A stretch of DNA of 64,000 bases from a virus. This document shows, piece after piece, positions 55,636 to 63,912 of the stretch. The notes beneath the pieces are model-generated. The model was not told where the DNA came from and ran no database searches. It saw only the letters and a list, made by a program, of their open reading frames with translations. Position 1 is the first letter of the stretch, and each line of letters opens with the position of its first letter. Position numbers and translations under genes: made by a program. The stretch is from positions 1-64,000 of the IMG/VR virus record IMGVR_UViG_3300030002_000003. The stretch is one strand, 5' to 3'.

Positions 55636-58241
55636 GCTATCATTTTTAATAATCTTTCGTATTCTTGTTCGGCCTTTGTGTTTGAAATGTCAATACAGTT
55701 AACTGGAATATTTAATGGCCAAGCTTTCAATTCTCCATAATTGGCGAATCTTTGGGTTGACATAAATTTCATTCTTTTTATTTCTCCATCAACTTCTACT
55801 GCTTTTATTTTTCCGTATCCAAATTCTCCACTCCAATTTCTTGACGCGTCTGAAATTGATAAAGATTGATCTAAATTAATTGGATTGTCTTTTAAGCTTT
55901 CTGAGCTTTTCATCAATTTTGTTAATTCTTTTACAAATTCCTTCTTCTCTTCTAATATTTTATAATTAGAACTGTCGCATTTTAGGATTGCCACATGTTT
56001 TAAACACTCTTTTGTTATTTCCAATTGAGAGTCTGTTGGATTTGCTGGTATCGCCAATGTTATTGGTTCTACATTGATCATTTTTATTGTTTTTGGATCG
56101 AAATATAAATTTTCTGTATCTTTTAGTGAATAATAATTACCAAATTCTACAAAATCGTTTTCCTCTCTTGCATTTTTAAATAAGAACGAGTTTCCTTGTT
56201 CTATCTTTTTTTCTTTTTGCAATGGAACTGCTTTTATATCTACTTTTAATCCTTCGTAGTATTTCGATTGCCTTTTTGTTGTTGCATCTATAATTATTGT
56301 GCATGCTCCCGCTCCCTGGAAATGACTATTTTTTCGTTCTATCTTAGTAGTGGCCTCTGGTTTAAAATGTCTTATATTTGAACACGTTAATATATTTGCT
56401 ATATAAGTTTTTTGTGCCTGATTATCTCCTAATGTATAAACATTCCCTTGGTTTTCTGCTAGAATTTCTCCATCTGAAGCTATTGTTATATGATTTGCAC
56501 ATATATAATTTTCCCCAAACTTAAAAGCGCTATCTTTTATTATTTTTCTGCATACTTGGCATATCTCTTCATCTCCTTTTGTTAGGTCTTTTTTAATTAC
56601 GAGTGGTATTCTATTGAAGCTTTTTGATGTATAATAAAGAACATCTTTCTTCATTATAGTTTCCATTGTTTTTGAATCCTCTGGGCGACCAATAAATAAT
56701 TTGTTGTTTTTTACATATAAGCTTGTGCTCATTGTATCAAAATATGGCGGATTTTGGTTTGTAGATTTTACTCCATTGAATTCAATTAGAAAATTAGATA
56801 ATAACTTCCCTGATTTCATTATAGATTTAGATACTCCTGACGAGTTTATAAAGAAGAAATTTTCGTTCTCGTTTACAAACGTAATCATTTTCTCTGCTGA
56901 TGCATCACAATTCGTGAACATTCTATCTACGTAGTGTTTTTCGGTTGATTTTTCATACCATACTACAGCTCTTCCCATTAGATATTTACCATCTCCTGTT
57001 GTTAGTGCTAGCATTTTTATGAAGTGATCGTTTTCTGCATAGAACTTAATTCTGTTCTTTACAGAAGCCCCTCTCATACATGAGTTGAATAATGTTCCTT
57101 CTTTCTCTCCTGATTTCGCGTACTGTAGTTCTGGATTATCTAACGCAGCCGTTCCTTTGTAGGAAGATACATTATATAATGCCACGATCTCATCACCTGA
57201 TACCAGTTTAACTGAAGCTTTTGATTTTGAATTTACTCTGTCTTCCTCTATTCTTATCAACGCTGATAAGTCTTCGAAGAATTTATTTGTTTCCGAAAAG
57301 TCTTTAACCACTTTCTCAATTTCTGAATCAGATAATTGTGCAATTTCTGACTTTATTCGCGTATTTCTTATTGAAACGAATCCACTTACTGGATTAACTG
57401 ATTCTATTTTTTCAATCTTTGTGTTTAACTCTACTGAAATTCTATCTCTATCAACCATATCAAATGTTTTAGATATAGATTGGTTTAACGATACTTCGTA
57501 TAAATCAAAAGCTGACGATATTATGATTGCTTCGTTTAAGATTGATTTTTCAGTTTTTGGAGTGTAAAATGGATGTGCCGTTCTTAGGACATTTTCCATG
57601 TTCTTCGCACTTTGCCAAAATTTATATCCTTTTCCGCTTGTGTCTTTTGTGAACAATTTTTGTAATGCCTCTCCCATATAATAGAAGGAGTATAGGAACG
57701 TATCTCTGTCGAAATCTTTTTGTTCATCTACAGATTCTAATGCACTCATTATCGTTCCTGATCTGTCAACGCATCCAGCAATTACTGCTAGTTTTCGTTT
57801 TGCTATATTTTTCTCCATTTGAGATCTATTTAGCGCAGTAAAAACCAATTTTCCTGCATCTTCTGAGTATTCACTTTTGAAGAAATTGAAGTTTCCTTCT
57901 TTTACGTATTCCGCCTTTACTCTCGTATTGGCTATGACGCGTTTCTTTAATTTGCAATTTTCTGCCTTTCCTACTAGGGCGCTGATTGATTTAGATTTTA
58001 CGATTTCAATTGATTTGCTTTCGCTGTCTTTTGTTTTATAAAATCTATCCAAATCTTCATTTCCTATAGTTCCGACACTTATTAATTTCTCAATTAGGTC
58101 GAAATATCTCGCAAGTATTGGGCTAGCTGCTCTGGCTTTGTTGAATATATTCCATGTCCATACATCTTTTTCTTCAAAGATTCTGTAATTGAATTCATTC
58201 TGAGCTTTTTTGTCTATCTGTCTTTGATCTTCTGTGATCAT
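55632..58241 (-). CDS. Large conserved unknown with SCMRG motif and zinc ribbon
   Basis: An 869-residue protein. About residue 387 it has FNSCMRGASVKNRIKFYAEN then GRAVVWYEKSTEKHYVDRMF, a pattern I recall in uncharacterised phage proteins. At about 560-585 it has a zinc-ribbon-like CQVCRK and CANH pair. Between and after these it is helical and charged. It overlaps the genes on both sides by four bases, so it belongs to one operon with the peptidase and the gene at 58238. No enzymatic class can be given; a nucleic-acid or host-interacting protein is possible. Confidence 0.55.
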   Translation of the reverse strand: MITEDQRQIDKKAQNEFNYRIFEEKDVWTWNIFNKARAASPILARYFDLIEKLISVGTIGNEDLDRFYKTKDSESKSIEIVKSKSISALVGKAENCKLKKRVIANTRVKAEYVKEGNFNFFKSEYSEDAGKLVFTALNRSQMEKNIAKRKLAVIAGCVDRSGTIMSALESVDEQKDFDRDTFLYSFYYMGEALQKLFTKDTSGKGYKFWQSAKNMENVLRTAHPFYTPKTEKSILNEAIIISSAFDLYEVSLNQSISKTFDMVDRDRISVELNTKIEKIESVNPVSGFVSIRNTRIKSEIAQLSDSEIEKVVKDFSETNKFFEDLSALIRIEEDRVNSKSKASVKLVSGDEIVALYNVSSYKGTAALDNPELQYAKSGEKEGTLFNSCMRGASVKNRIKFYAENDHFIKMLALTTGDGKYLMGRAVVWYEKSTEKHYVDRMFTNCDASAEKMITFVNENENFFFINSSGVSKSIMKSGKLLSNFLIEFNGVKSTNQNPPYFDTMSTSLYVKNNKLFIGRPEDSKTMETIMKKDVLYYTSKSFNRIPLVIKKDLTKGDEEICQVCRKIIKDSAFKFGENYICANHITIASDGEILAENQGNVYTLGDNQAQKTYIANILTCSNIRHFKPEATTKIERKNSHFQGAGACTIIIDATTKRQSKYYEGLKVDIKAVPLQKEKKIEQGNSFLFKNAREENDFVEFGNYYSLKDTENLYFDPKTIKMINVEPITLAIPANPTDSQLEITKECLKHVAILKCDSSNYKILEEKKEFVKELTKLMKSSESLKDNPINLDQSLSISDASRNWSGEFGYGKIKAVEVDGEIKRMKFMSTQRFANYGELKAWPLNIPVNCIDISNTKAEQEYERLLKMIA

Positions 58242-59119
58242 AGGGGTGTGGTGTATTTGATAGTTCCGTCAATTTCTACTCCTCTAAAGGATACTTTACT
58301 TACTTTTTTGTCTTCTATAAGTTTCAGTAGTAGTTTGTTCGACGACTTCTTTTTGTTAGTATATGATAATTCTATCTTTGTTGCATTGTATTCAACATCG
58401 ATGGTATTTAAAATCTGAGTTTTCGCATTATCAGGATAAGCCATAGACTCTCTTGATGTATACTCTACTATTTCTTCTGTAAAGATTTCATATGGATCTA
58501 CATAAAAACATTGACAAGTATTTAACTTGCTTGCTCCTTCTACATATCTTCCATCACTTGGATAGAACGCTGTCATTGCTCTATTTTTTGCTCCAGCTAA
58601 TACGAAATCTATTATTTCCTTTTTGTTAGCATCTGTAGCTATCATTGTTTTCTGCATGCTTACTGGAACGTCTGGATTCGTTATTGCGATTCCTGCTAAC
58701 ATTCCCTTTGTCATTAAAAATCTGTGTTTAAACATAGTATCCTTTGATATTAACATAAAAATGTCTTCTACGATTATTTCACAGTTTGGCATATTTACTG
58801 CTGATACTGTTGCCCGTGCTAATTTTGTTTCGAAATCGAAATCCAGTTCATCATCTACTCCTATCAATACATCCTTATCTACTATCTTTCCAAATGCTAT
58901 ACATTTGCAATCTAGTAGTCTGTCAGTAAGTGGAGCGAATGTTTCTTGAAATTCTTCATTTCTATATGCTATTCCGTTTAAGTTACATACCTTTCCATTC
59001 ATTAATATGCATGGAATTCCAGGCTTAACTTCAGAAATATGAAACTCCGTGTTCTTTGGAAGCATATCTATTGTGTTTATGCCAGTCTGTACCGGCGGAT
59101 TCATTTTTTTGAAATTCAT
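58238..59119 (-). CDS. Unknown protein, weak resemblance to a degenerate ligase-type domain
   Basis: A 293-residue protein. A segment at residues 31-55 (KPGIPCILMNGKV, then NLNGIAYRN) resembles the nucleotide-binding motif I of ATP-dependent ligases (KxDGxR followed by a G-x-V-x-S-R-N-G loop), but the catalytic Asp and Arg are absent (K-P-G-I-P). The rest is beta-rich with no recognised motif. It overlaps the 869-residue gene by four bases and starts 20 bases after the tRNA-like element. A lost-ligase or unrelated beta protein are both possible. I leave the function open. Confidence 0.5.
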   Translation of the reverse strand: MNFKKMNPPVQTGINTIDMLPKNTEFHISEVKPGIPCILMNGKVCNLNGIAYRNEEFQETFAPLTDRLLDCKCIAFGKIVDKDVLIGVDDELDFDFETKLARATVSAVNMPNCEIIVEDIFMLISKDTMFKHRFLMTKGMLAGIAITNPDVPVSMQKTMIATDANKKEIIDFVLAGAKNRAMTAFYPSDGRYVEGASKLNTCQCFYVDPYEIFTEEIVEYTSRESMAYPDNAKTQILNTIDVEYNATKIELSYTNKKKSSNKLLLKLIEDKKVSKVSFRGVEIDGTIKYTTPL

Positions 59120-59138
59120 GTTTTCTTGTTTTTAATTG

Positions 59139-59210
59139 TCGGCTAAGCGAGATTTGAACTCGCATACTATCTATTTCTAGATCTCCATGTACCAATGTGG
59201 GCATTAGCCT
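59139..59210 (-). tRNA. tRNA-like element with no anticodon loop (degenerate tRNA)
   Basis: Read on the - strand this 72-base element has a T arm with perfect 5-bp stem GCGAG/CTCGC and TTCAAAT loop, an acceptor stem AGGCTAA/TTAGCCG with one A-G mismatch at the first pair, U8, a D arm with GG in the loop, a 5-base variable region and a discriminator A. Where the anticodon arm should be there is ATCTA-GAAA-TAGAT: a 5-bp stem with only four loop bases. So no anticodon exists. Other deviations: C at position 14 and a C-A mismatch in the D stem. CCA is not encoded. It cannot decode; it may be a decaying tRNA gene or a structural mimic. Confidence 0.5.
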
Positions 59211-59218
59211 TCCGTTAT

Positions 59219-60187
59219 TTAATTAATCATTTGTTCAAAGATATTTGCTGCTTTCGCATATCCTACCTTTTTCACTAAATCACTAATATCTTTTGTTTTG
59301 TACTTCTTATTGATAAAAACGAAGTCTAGATTATACTCTTTTGCTAGTTTTCTAGTAAATTGCATTCCAGTTTTGTCTCTATCATAAAATATTACAATTC
59401 TTTTGAATCTCCCTTTTATAGTGTCTATTGCGATTGTAGATATGATTGCGCTTTCGCTCGGTGGAGCTATTGCCTCATACCCCATTTCATGCAGTGTCAT
59501 AACATCCTTTAAACTTTTGGTGATTATTAATAGATCGCCATTTTCTGACAATTGTTCATACCCCTGAATATCTAAATTGCTTAAGTTTCCTCGCCATTTG
59601 TCAAATTTCTTTGCTAATGGCCTGTATATCTTAAATTTGTTAAACACTTTATAACTGTAAATTGGATTGTCTGATTCGTATTTGCCTTTAACTTCTCCAT
59701 TTACTAGAAATCTAGATAGAGCATTTACATTGTACTCTTCTAAAGTTTCTTTAGATATACCAAACTGTTTCCAGAATAGTAAATCTTTTTCACTAAATGG
59801 TCTTCTAACTACTTTTATCTCAGTTGGCCTACTTGCGAATGTTCGTCTAGTTACCCGTATCTGAATTTGGTCTAGATTCATTTCCTTTTGGATTTCCTCT
59901 AAAGTTTCTTTGTATGTTGTGTAACCTCTTAGTTTCTTTACAAACTTAAATACGCTTCCGCATTCTCCATTTGCAAGATCTTTATATAGTAAAGTTCCGT
60001 CTCTATTGCTCACAAATATTCCAAATGAGGGACTTGGATCTTCCCTCAATGGACTATTATATGATTTCCCAATTTTAAAATCTCCAATGTACCGTTTAAA
60101 AATATCGTATTCCGATACCTTGTCCAATATATCCGAAAATTCTAATCGCTTGGGCTGCGTTTCTAATATAATGTCTGTGTTAAACAT
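59219..60187 (-). CDS. DnaG-type primase
   Basis: A 322-residue protein. The N-terminal part has a SPLREDPSPSFGIF segment and KDLANGECGSVFKFVKKL that match the CHC2 zinc-binding domain of primases but without the zinc cysteines and histidine pattern. The C-terminal TOPRIM domain has ITKSLKDVMTL (residues 222-232, Lys instead of the usual acidic residue at motif I) and FYDRDKTG with Asp269 and Asp271. It makes RNA primers for DNA synthesis, with the DnaB-type helicase encoded upstream. It lies 12 bases behind the probable ssDNA-binding gene. Confidence 0.8.
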   Translation of the reverse strand: MFNTDIILETQPKRLEFSDILDKVSEYDIFKRYIGDFKIGKSYNSPLREDPSPSFGIFVSNRDGTLLYKDLANGECGSVFKFVKKLRGYTTYKETLEEIQKEMNLDQIQIRVTRRTFASRPTEIKVVRRPFSEKDLLFWKQFGISKETLEEYNVNALSRFLVNGEVKGKYESDNPIYSYKVFNKFKIYRPLAKKFDKWRGNLSNLDIQGYEQLSENGDLLIITKSLKDVMTLHEMGYEAIAPPSESAIISTIAIDTIKGRFKRIVIFYDRDKTGMQFTRKLAKEYNLDFVFINKKYKTKDISDLVKKVGYAKAANIFEQMIN

Positions 60188-60199
60188 TTCAATTACTTA

Positions 60200-60787
60200 T
60201 TAGAATGGACTGTTTGAAGTTGCTCCAAATGTAGCGGCTGCTGATTTGGTAGTTTGTTCTACGTCCCCCATTTCTGGTCTAACGAAAACGTCAATCTTTA
60301 AGTCTTTCACTTTTGATTCGCTAGCTGGGATTTCCATGCTTTCGATAAATGTGTATTTGGCGTATTTTGGGAGTGATGTGTATCCCGTATTGCCATATAC
60401 GACTTTTAGTCTAACTTTCTTTGATTTGTCTGTTGCATCTAGCATTCCTTTTACCCATTTACCAAATTGGTCAAATGATTCGGCGCTAAAGCTGCTTAAT
60501 TGTTCTTTTGTATACCAAACTTGTAAGATCTGAAGTATTCTTCTAACTTGGTTATTGGCTTTCGCTTCTAATTCCTCGGTAGACTGATCAGCTCTTTTTG
60601 TTGGTTCATATTCAGTGTGAGTTAACTGTGCTCCGTTCTTATCGAACGCGAATTCTAGAAATAAATTTCCGTTTGCACTTCTTTCCTGTCTAACTCCTAC
60701 TAGGCTTACATCTTCATGTATACCTCCTTCTAAGTATGAAACATCTTTAGTTTCTATCTTAAAAGCACTATCTGTACTAAATATCAT
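60200..60787 (-). CDS. Probable ssDNA-binding or recombination accessory protein
   Basis: A 195-residue protein with alternating beta strands and a flexible C-terminal tail ending in SNSPF, reminiscent of the aromatic ends of SSB proteins though not acidic. It reads MIFSTDSAFKIETKDVSYLE at the start and contains a long acidic middle. The gene lies between Sak4-like ATPase and primase genes, where phages often place their single-strand DNA-binding protein. No recognised OB-fold signature, so it is a contextual call. Confidence 0.5.
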   Translation of the reverse strand: MIFSTDSAFKIETKDVSYLEGGIHEDVSLVGVRQERSANGNLFLEFAFDKNGAQLTHTEYEPTKRADQSTEELEAKANNQVRRILQILQVWYTKEQLSSFSAESFDQFGKWVKGMLDATDKSKKVRLKVVYGNTGYTSLPKYAKYTFIESMEIPASESKVKDLKIDVFVRPEMGDVEQTTKSAAATFGATSNSPF

Positions 60788-60798
60788 CTTCTTCTCTG

Positions 60799-61542
60799 TT
60801 AATCGTTATCTGGTAAAAATACCCTGTCCCAAAAGGTTGTGATTCTGTTGTCCTCGTCGGATTCAGCGATCACTATTTCTTGTCCCCTTATGTGAGGCTG
60901 TCTGGCCTCTACTATAAAGTCTCCTCCTCCATTGAAATTCAAAATCGTTTGATTCTTCATTCTATAAAGAAATCCTATTGCGTCAGCATCAGCTGCTACT
61001 AGCCTTGCTGTTTTACCTGATAAGTCTATAGACATTTCGCTTAATTCTTTTCCGTCCTTATTGATCATTGCGTCCTTAACGTGGCAAATCAATATTAATG
61101 TAGGGGATAGTGTTTTAAACATGTCTATAACCTTAAAGAAGGCCTCTCTTACGAAAAGCCATCCAGCTCCATTTGGAAGTTTTCTAACGTCATCGTTGTA
61201 GTTCTTTCCTTGTGGAGTTTCTTGGTAAAGTTTTAAAGCAAGCGGCATAATCATTTCTTCCAACTTAGTTCCATTGTCAATGGTTACATAGTTATAGATA
61301 TATTTGCCAGCTGCTTTATTTGCTGTTGCAATTGATGCGGCTGTTTCAGAAAGTTCTGTTATATTTGCAGCCTTCACTACCATTGCTGATAAGAAATCTG
61401 TCCCGTTTTCGAGGTCAATTATAAGGTTATTTTCTAAAGCAGCCGCGATTGTAGTCTTTCCTGACTTAGGTTTCCCAAAGTACACGAAAAATTTTGGATT
61501 TGATATTTTCGGAGTGCTTTTTATCGTTGGTAGTGTAATCAT
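60799..61542 (-). CDS. Sak4-like RecA-family ATPase (AAA_24)
   Basis: A 247-residue protein with Walker A GKPKSGKT (residues 23-30), a DLENGTDFLSAM segment and a Walker B-like LILICHV near residue 150, the layout of Sak4-type RecA/Rad51-like phage ATPases. These load or promote single-strand annealing and recombination together with an SSB, here probably the next gene. An identical-spacing copy of the 25-bp repeated motif lies 48 bases upstream of its start, so it is likely the first gene of an own transcript. The start at 61542 follows an A-rich leader. Confidence 0.75.
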   Translation of the reverse strand: MITLPTIKSTPKISNPKFFVYFGKPKSGKTTIAAALENNLIIDLENGTDFLSAMVVKAANITELSETAASIATANKAAGKYIYNYVTIDNGTKLEEMIMPLALKLYQETPQGKNYNDDVRKLPNGAGWLFVREAFFKVIDMFKTLSPTLILICHVKDAMINKDGKELSEMSIDLSGKTARLVAADADAIGFLYRMKNQTILNFNGGGDFIVEARQPHIRGQEIVIAESDEDNRITTFWDRVFLPDND

Positions 61543-61590
61543 ATATTTTTATGTATATTCTGACGCTACTGTGATTTGTATTTTGATAAG

Positions 61591-61615
61591 ATTTGATAAG
61601 TGGTGATATGATTTG
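61591..61615 (-). promoter_or_regulatory. Repeated early motif, copy B (candidate promoter or operator)
   Basis: On the - strand the site reads CAAATCATATCA, four bases, TTATCAAAT. Copy A at 63774-63798 has the same two halves with the same four-base spacer, 21 of 21 defined positions identical. It lies 48 bases before the ATG of the Sak4-like gene. A further TTATCAAA and ATACAAATCA follow it downstream. Two copies in front of two gene groups are unlikely by chance. It is A/T-rich, so random matches are the main caveat. Confidence 0.6.
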
Positions 61616-61656
61616 TTAATTATTCACGGCTCTGTCATTTGTATTTCATCCGAAGA

Positions 61657-62196
61657 TTAGTACAAGTTTTTGATTGTGATCACCAGCGTTTTGATTGTTT
61701 CCAATTGAGCTGATGTGTAAACATTACTGTTCGCTTTGGTGCGAGGGATAATGTTCAAACCAATTTTGAAGAAGTTATCGAAAACTTCTACCTTTTGGCC
61801 TCCTGTGTAGAATGATGAACCGGTTTCACGAGTTACATATTTTGGTGCAGGTTTGCGAGCTGCTGCGAATGCGGCAAGTTCTGATTCGATTTTATTCCAA
61901 TCTTTTAACAGATTGTATACTGGATTGTAACCTTTGCCACATGCGTAGTTAGGATCTTTTACCCAGTTAATATCGTGGTTTTTCGCGGTTCCGAAAGTCA
62001 ACAATTCTGTTGGTCCGGCATATTCAATTCCTCGTAGCTCACGACCCGATTTCAATGTGAAAGGGGCATCCATACCGGCAATGGTTAACCATGGGTATTT
62101 TGTGGTGATGTTTTTTACAAACTGTGATTTGTAATAACCGTTTTTGTCTTGAGCGATCGTTGGCAATTGTACTGCGAAAGTTGATTTATTTGTCAT
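61657..62196 (-). CDS. Unknown protein with unusual codon use
   Basis: A 179-residue protein starting MTNKSTFAVQLPTIAQDKNG, with a C-terminal SSFYTGGQKVEVFDNFF segment and basic middle (AAFAAARKPAPKYV). No recognised motif. Its codon use, with more C-ending codons and CGT arginine, differs from neighbours and resembles that of the capsid gene, suggesting strong expression or different origin. It lies between helicase and Sak4-like genes. A DNA-binding or abundant replication factor is conceivable; a transferred gene is another. Confidence 0.6.
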   Translation of the reverse strand: MTNKSTFAVQLPTIAQDKNGYYKSQFVKNITTKYPWLTIAGMDAPFTLKSGRELRGIEYAGPTELLTFGTAKNHDINWVKDPNYACGKGYNPVYNLLKDWNKIESELAAFAAARKPAPKYVTRETGSSFYTGGQKVEVFDNFFKIGLNIIPRTKANSNVYTSAQLETIKTLVITIKNLY

Positions 62197-62207
62197 CCTG
62201 GTAATTT

Positions 62208-63209
62208 TTAAATTTTAATTTCTAATTGTGTCTCTGGCGCTTTTTGTTCTTCTTCTTCAGATTCTTTTAAGTTATTATATTTTAAGTCGTTTATGAACTT
62301 AAGTATTTTAACTTCCCCCTCTCTATTCTTTATTATGTGTAGGTATATGCAGTCTCTTACAGGGAGGTTTTGAAATCCATAAGATAGGATTCCTAGTATT
62401 TCGGGGCGGTGTATTACTATTACGTAATCTGAACCTTGAAATACTGCATCACTTGACGATAAGTCTGAGCGTTGTGGGTAATGCAATGAACTATTGTTTA
62501 TCCTCTCTGGACTTTCAATGTTTCTGTTCATTTGCGATATCTGAATAATGGAGGTTTTGCCAATTTTCTTAGCCTCCATAAGTGTTTTCTCTAAATCTAC
62601 TATTATTTCTCTTTCTCCACCAGTACCACTACCTTTAATTAGTAATGTATGGTCTATTATAACAACTAGCCATTTTCCTTTGGCTAGCGTCTCCTGAAAG
62701 AAACTAATAGTATTTGCAATCTCTTGTACATTCCCTGGTGTGTCTACATAGTAAATCGGATAGTTTACTATCTCCTTTGCTTCTGATTCTACACTGGCAA
62801 TGTCCGCTTCTGATATAGGGCCTGATTCGGCCGCACTATATAATTCAGTAGTGGTTTTTTTGAGTTTGTAGGATAATTTTCTACCAACTTGCTTACTCGC
62901 TAACATCTCAAATGAAAACGATAATACGATTGTTGATTCATCCTGATTTAGATCTATTAGATCAGTTTCTAACGAATTCACAAATGAACTTTTACCACTG
63001 CCAGAAATTCCGGCAATTGTATATATTGCATTTGGCTCTATACCCCCCATTGTTAGTCGGTTTAGTTTAGGCCATCTCGTTACTAACGATTTTGCTTTAT
63101 TTGTTCTTCTGTCTTTGATATATCTAACAATTTCTCCTGTTGCTGATGATATATGCCTGTAAGTTAATATCTTTTTATTCGACTTTAGCTCCATACATTT
63201 CATCTGCAT
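62208..63209 (-). CDS. DnaB-type replicative helicase
   Basis: A 333-residue protein with a RecA-fold core and no long N-terminal domain. Walker A GISGSGKS (residues 67-74), Walker B LVVIIDHT, and the DnaB motif 3 to 4 region QMNRNIESPERINNSS and SDAVFQGSDYVIVIHRPE are visible. DnaB helicases unwind DNA 5' to 3' at the fork as a ring. The start is uncertain: ATGs also occur at residues 3 and 6, and the gene overlaps the preceding one by up to 35 bases, consistent with a loader-helicase pair. It works with the primase encoded further left. Confidence 0.85.
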   Translation of the reverse strand: MQMKCMELKSNKKILTYRHISSATGEIVRYIKDRRTNKAKSLVTRWPKLNRLTMGGIEPNAIYTIAGISGSGKSSFVNSLETDLIDLNQDESTIVLSFSFEMLASKQVGRKLSYKLKKTTTELYSAAESGPISEADIASVESEAKEIVNYPIYYVDTPGNVQEIANTISFFQETLAKGKWLVVIIDHTLLIKGSGTGGEREIIVDLEKTLMEAKKIGKTSIIQISQMNRNIESPERINNSSLHYPQRSDLSSSDAVFQGSDYVIVIHRPEILGILSYGFQNLPVRDCIYLHIIKNREGEVKILKFINDLKYNNLKESEEEEQKAPETQLEIKI

Positions 63210-63741
63210 TTCTAATCACACTTACATCGTTCATGGCATCAGCATAGAGTAACCACTCTTCTGATAATAACCATTTTGACATCCTCTTCATGTATTGCAA
63301 TGAATTTCCTGCTTTTCGAGTTTTAACCTCGAAATTGAGACACTCAAGCATTGATTCATGCTTACTTAAACTTTTTCCTACTATCTTTTGATAGTATTTT
63401 CTGCACCTTGAAATATCACCACGTAGGTAATCCTTCTGTCCATCTGGTCGAGTCGTTGAAGTTGGATAAGCTTCATAGAATTCATCGAAAAAGTCTCTTT
63501 GCTTATACTTCATTTTGAAGTTTTCAGTAAGATGCAGATTCTTTGTTATTCCATCAGTGTAAGTTGATTCTGTTGTTAGTATATTTTGTTCTTTTAAATT
63601 ATTAATATCTGTATCATCAATGCGGATAACATTAATCAATGATTTGATATCAATTTTGTCTATTAATAATTTAATTAGTACAAACTGATTCATAGTAATT
63701 TTAAGGCGTTTAGCCTCGTCCAAATCTATTTCTATCAGCAT
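63175..63741 (-). CDS. Probable helicase loader or replication initiator
   Basis: A 188-residue protein. The N-terminal part (MLIEIDLDEAKRLKITMNQF) and the following helical segments fit a winged-helix domain; the C-terminal part (residues about 85-160, FFDEFYEAYP to SKWLLSEEWLLY) resembles the DnaD/DnaT-like segments found in phage replication proteins. Direct overlap with the helicase gene supports a loader role. Upstream, 32 bases before the start, lies the other copy of the repeated motif, so this is probably the first gene of the early block. Confidence 0.55.
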   Translation of the reverse strand: MLIEIDLDEAKRLKITMNQFVLIKLLIDKIDIKSLINVIRIDDTDINNLKEQNILTTESTYTDGITKNLHLTENFKMKYKQRDFFDEFYEAYPTSTTRPDGQKDYLRGDISRCRKYYQKIVGKSLSKHESMLECLNFEVKTRKAGNSLQYMKRMSKWLLSEEWLLYADAMNDVSVIRNADEMYGAKVE

Positions 63742-63773
63742 TCTATTTTTTACTTTAAAGTTAAAAAGGGAAT

Positions 63774-63798
63774 ATTTGATAAAATTTGATATGATTTG
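63774..63798 (-). promoter_or_regulatory. Repeated early motif, copy A (candidate promoter or operator)
   Basis: The same CAAATCATATCA, four bases, TTATCAAAT as copy B at 61591-61615, read on the - strand, 32 bases before the ATG of the first early gene. With copy B it defines a shared regulatory signal. A host sigma factor promoter is less likely because no clear Bacteroidota -7/-33 pattern was seen. Confidence 0.6.
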
Positions 63799-63806
63799 TG
63801 TTTGTA

Positions 63807-63847
63807 GGAGTGGTATCGACTTCCGGAATCGGCTAGTATAAAACTCC
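63807..63847. other. Hairpin upstream of the early block
   Basis: GGAGT (63807-63811) pairs with ACTCC (63843-63847), enclosing a region with CGA/TCG and a TTCCGGAA palindrome. No T run follows. It lies a few bases beyond copy A of the repeated motif, on the far side from the gene. Possible regulatory or attachment element; weak. Confidence 0.35.
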
Positions 63848-63912
63848 CTAAAAATAATTCTAGCATTCTTTTATAGACGCAATAATGCAAATTTTGTCTA
63901 TATTTTTATTGG

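Noticed and set aside
1-63741. Alternative genetic code (TAG or TGA read as amino acid), known in some crAss-like phages
   Set aside because: TAG, TGA and TAA all end tightly packed genes at their expected ends (for example TAG at 9887 and 17597, TGA at 9417), so the standard code fits.
63750-63866. 38-residue - strand frame upstream of the first early gene
   Set aside because: It runs through the repeated regulatory motif and a hairpin, and is too short and low-complexity to accept as a gene.
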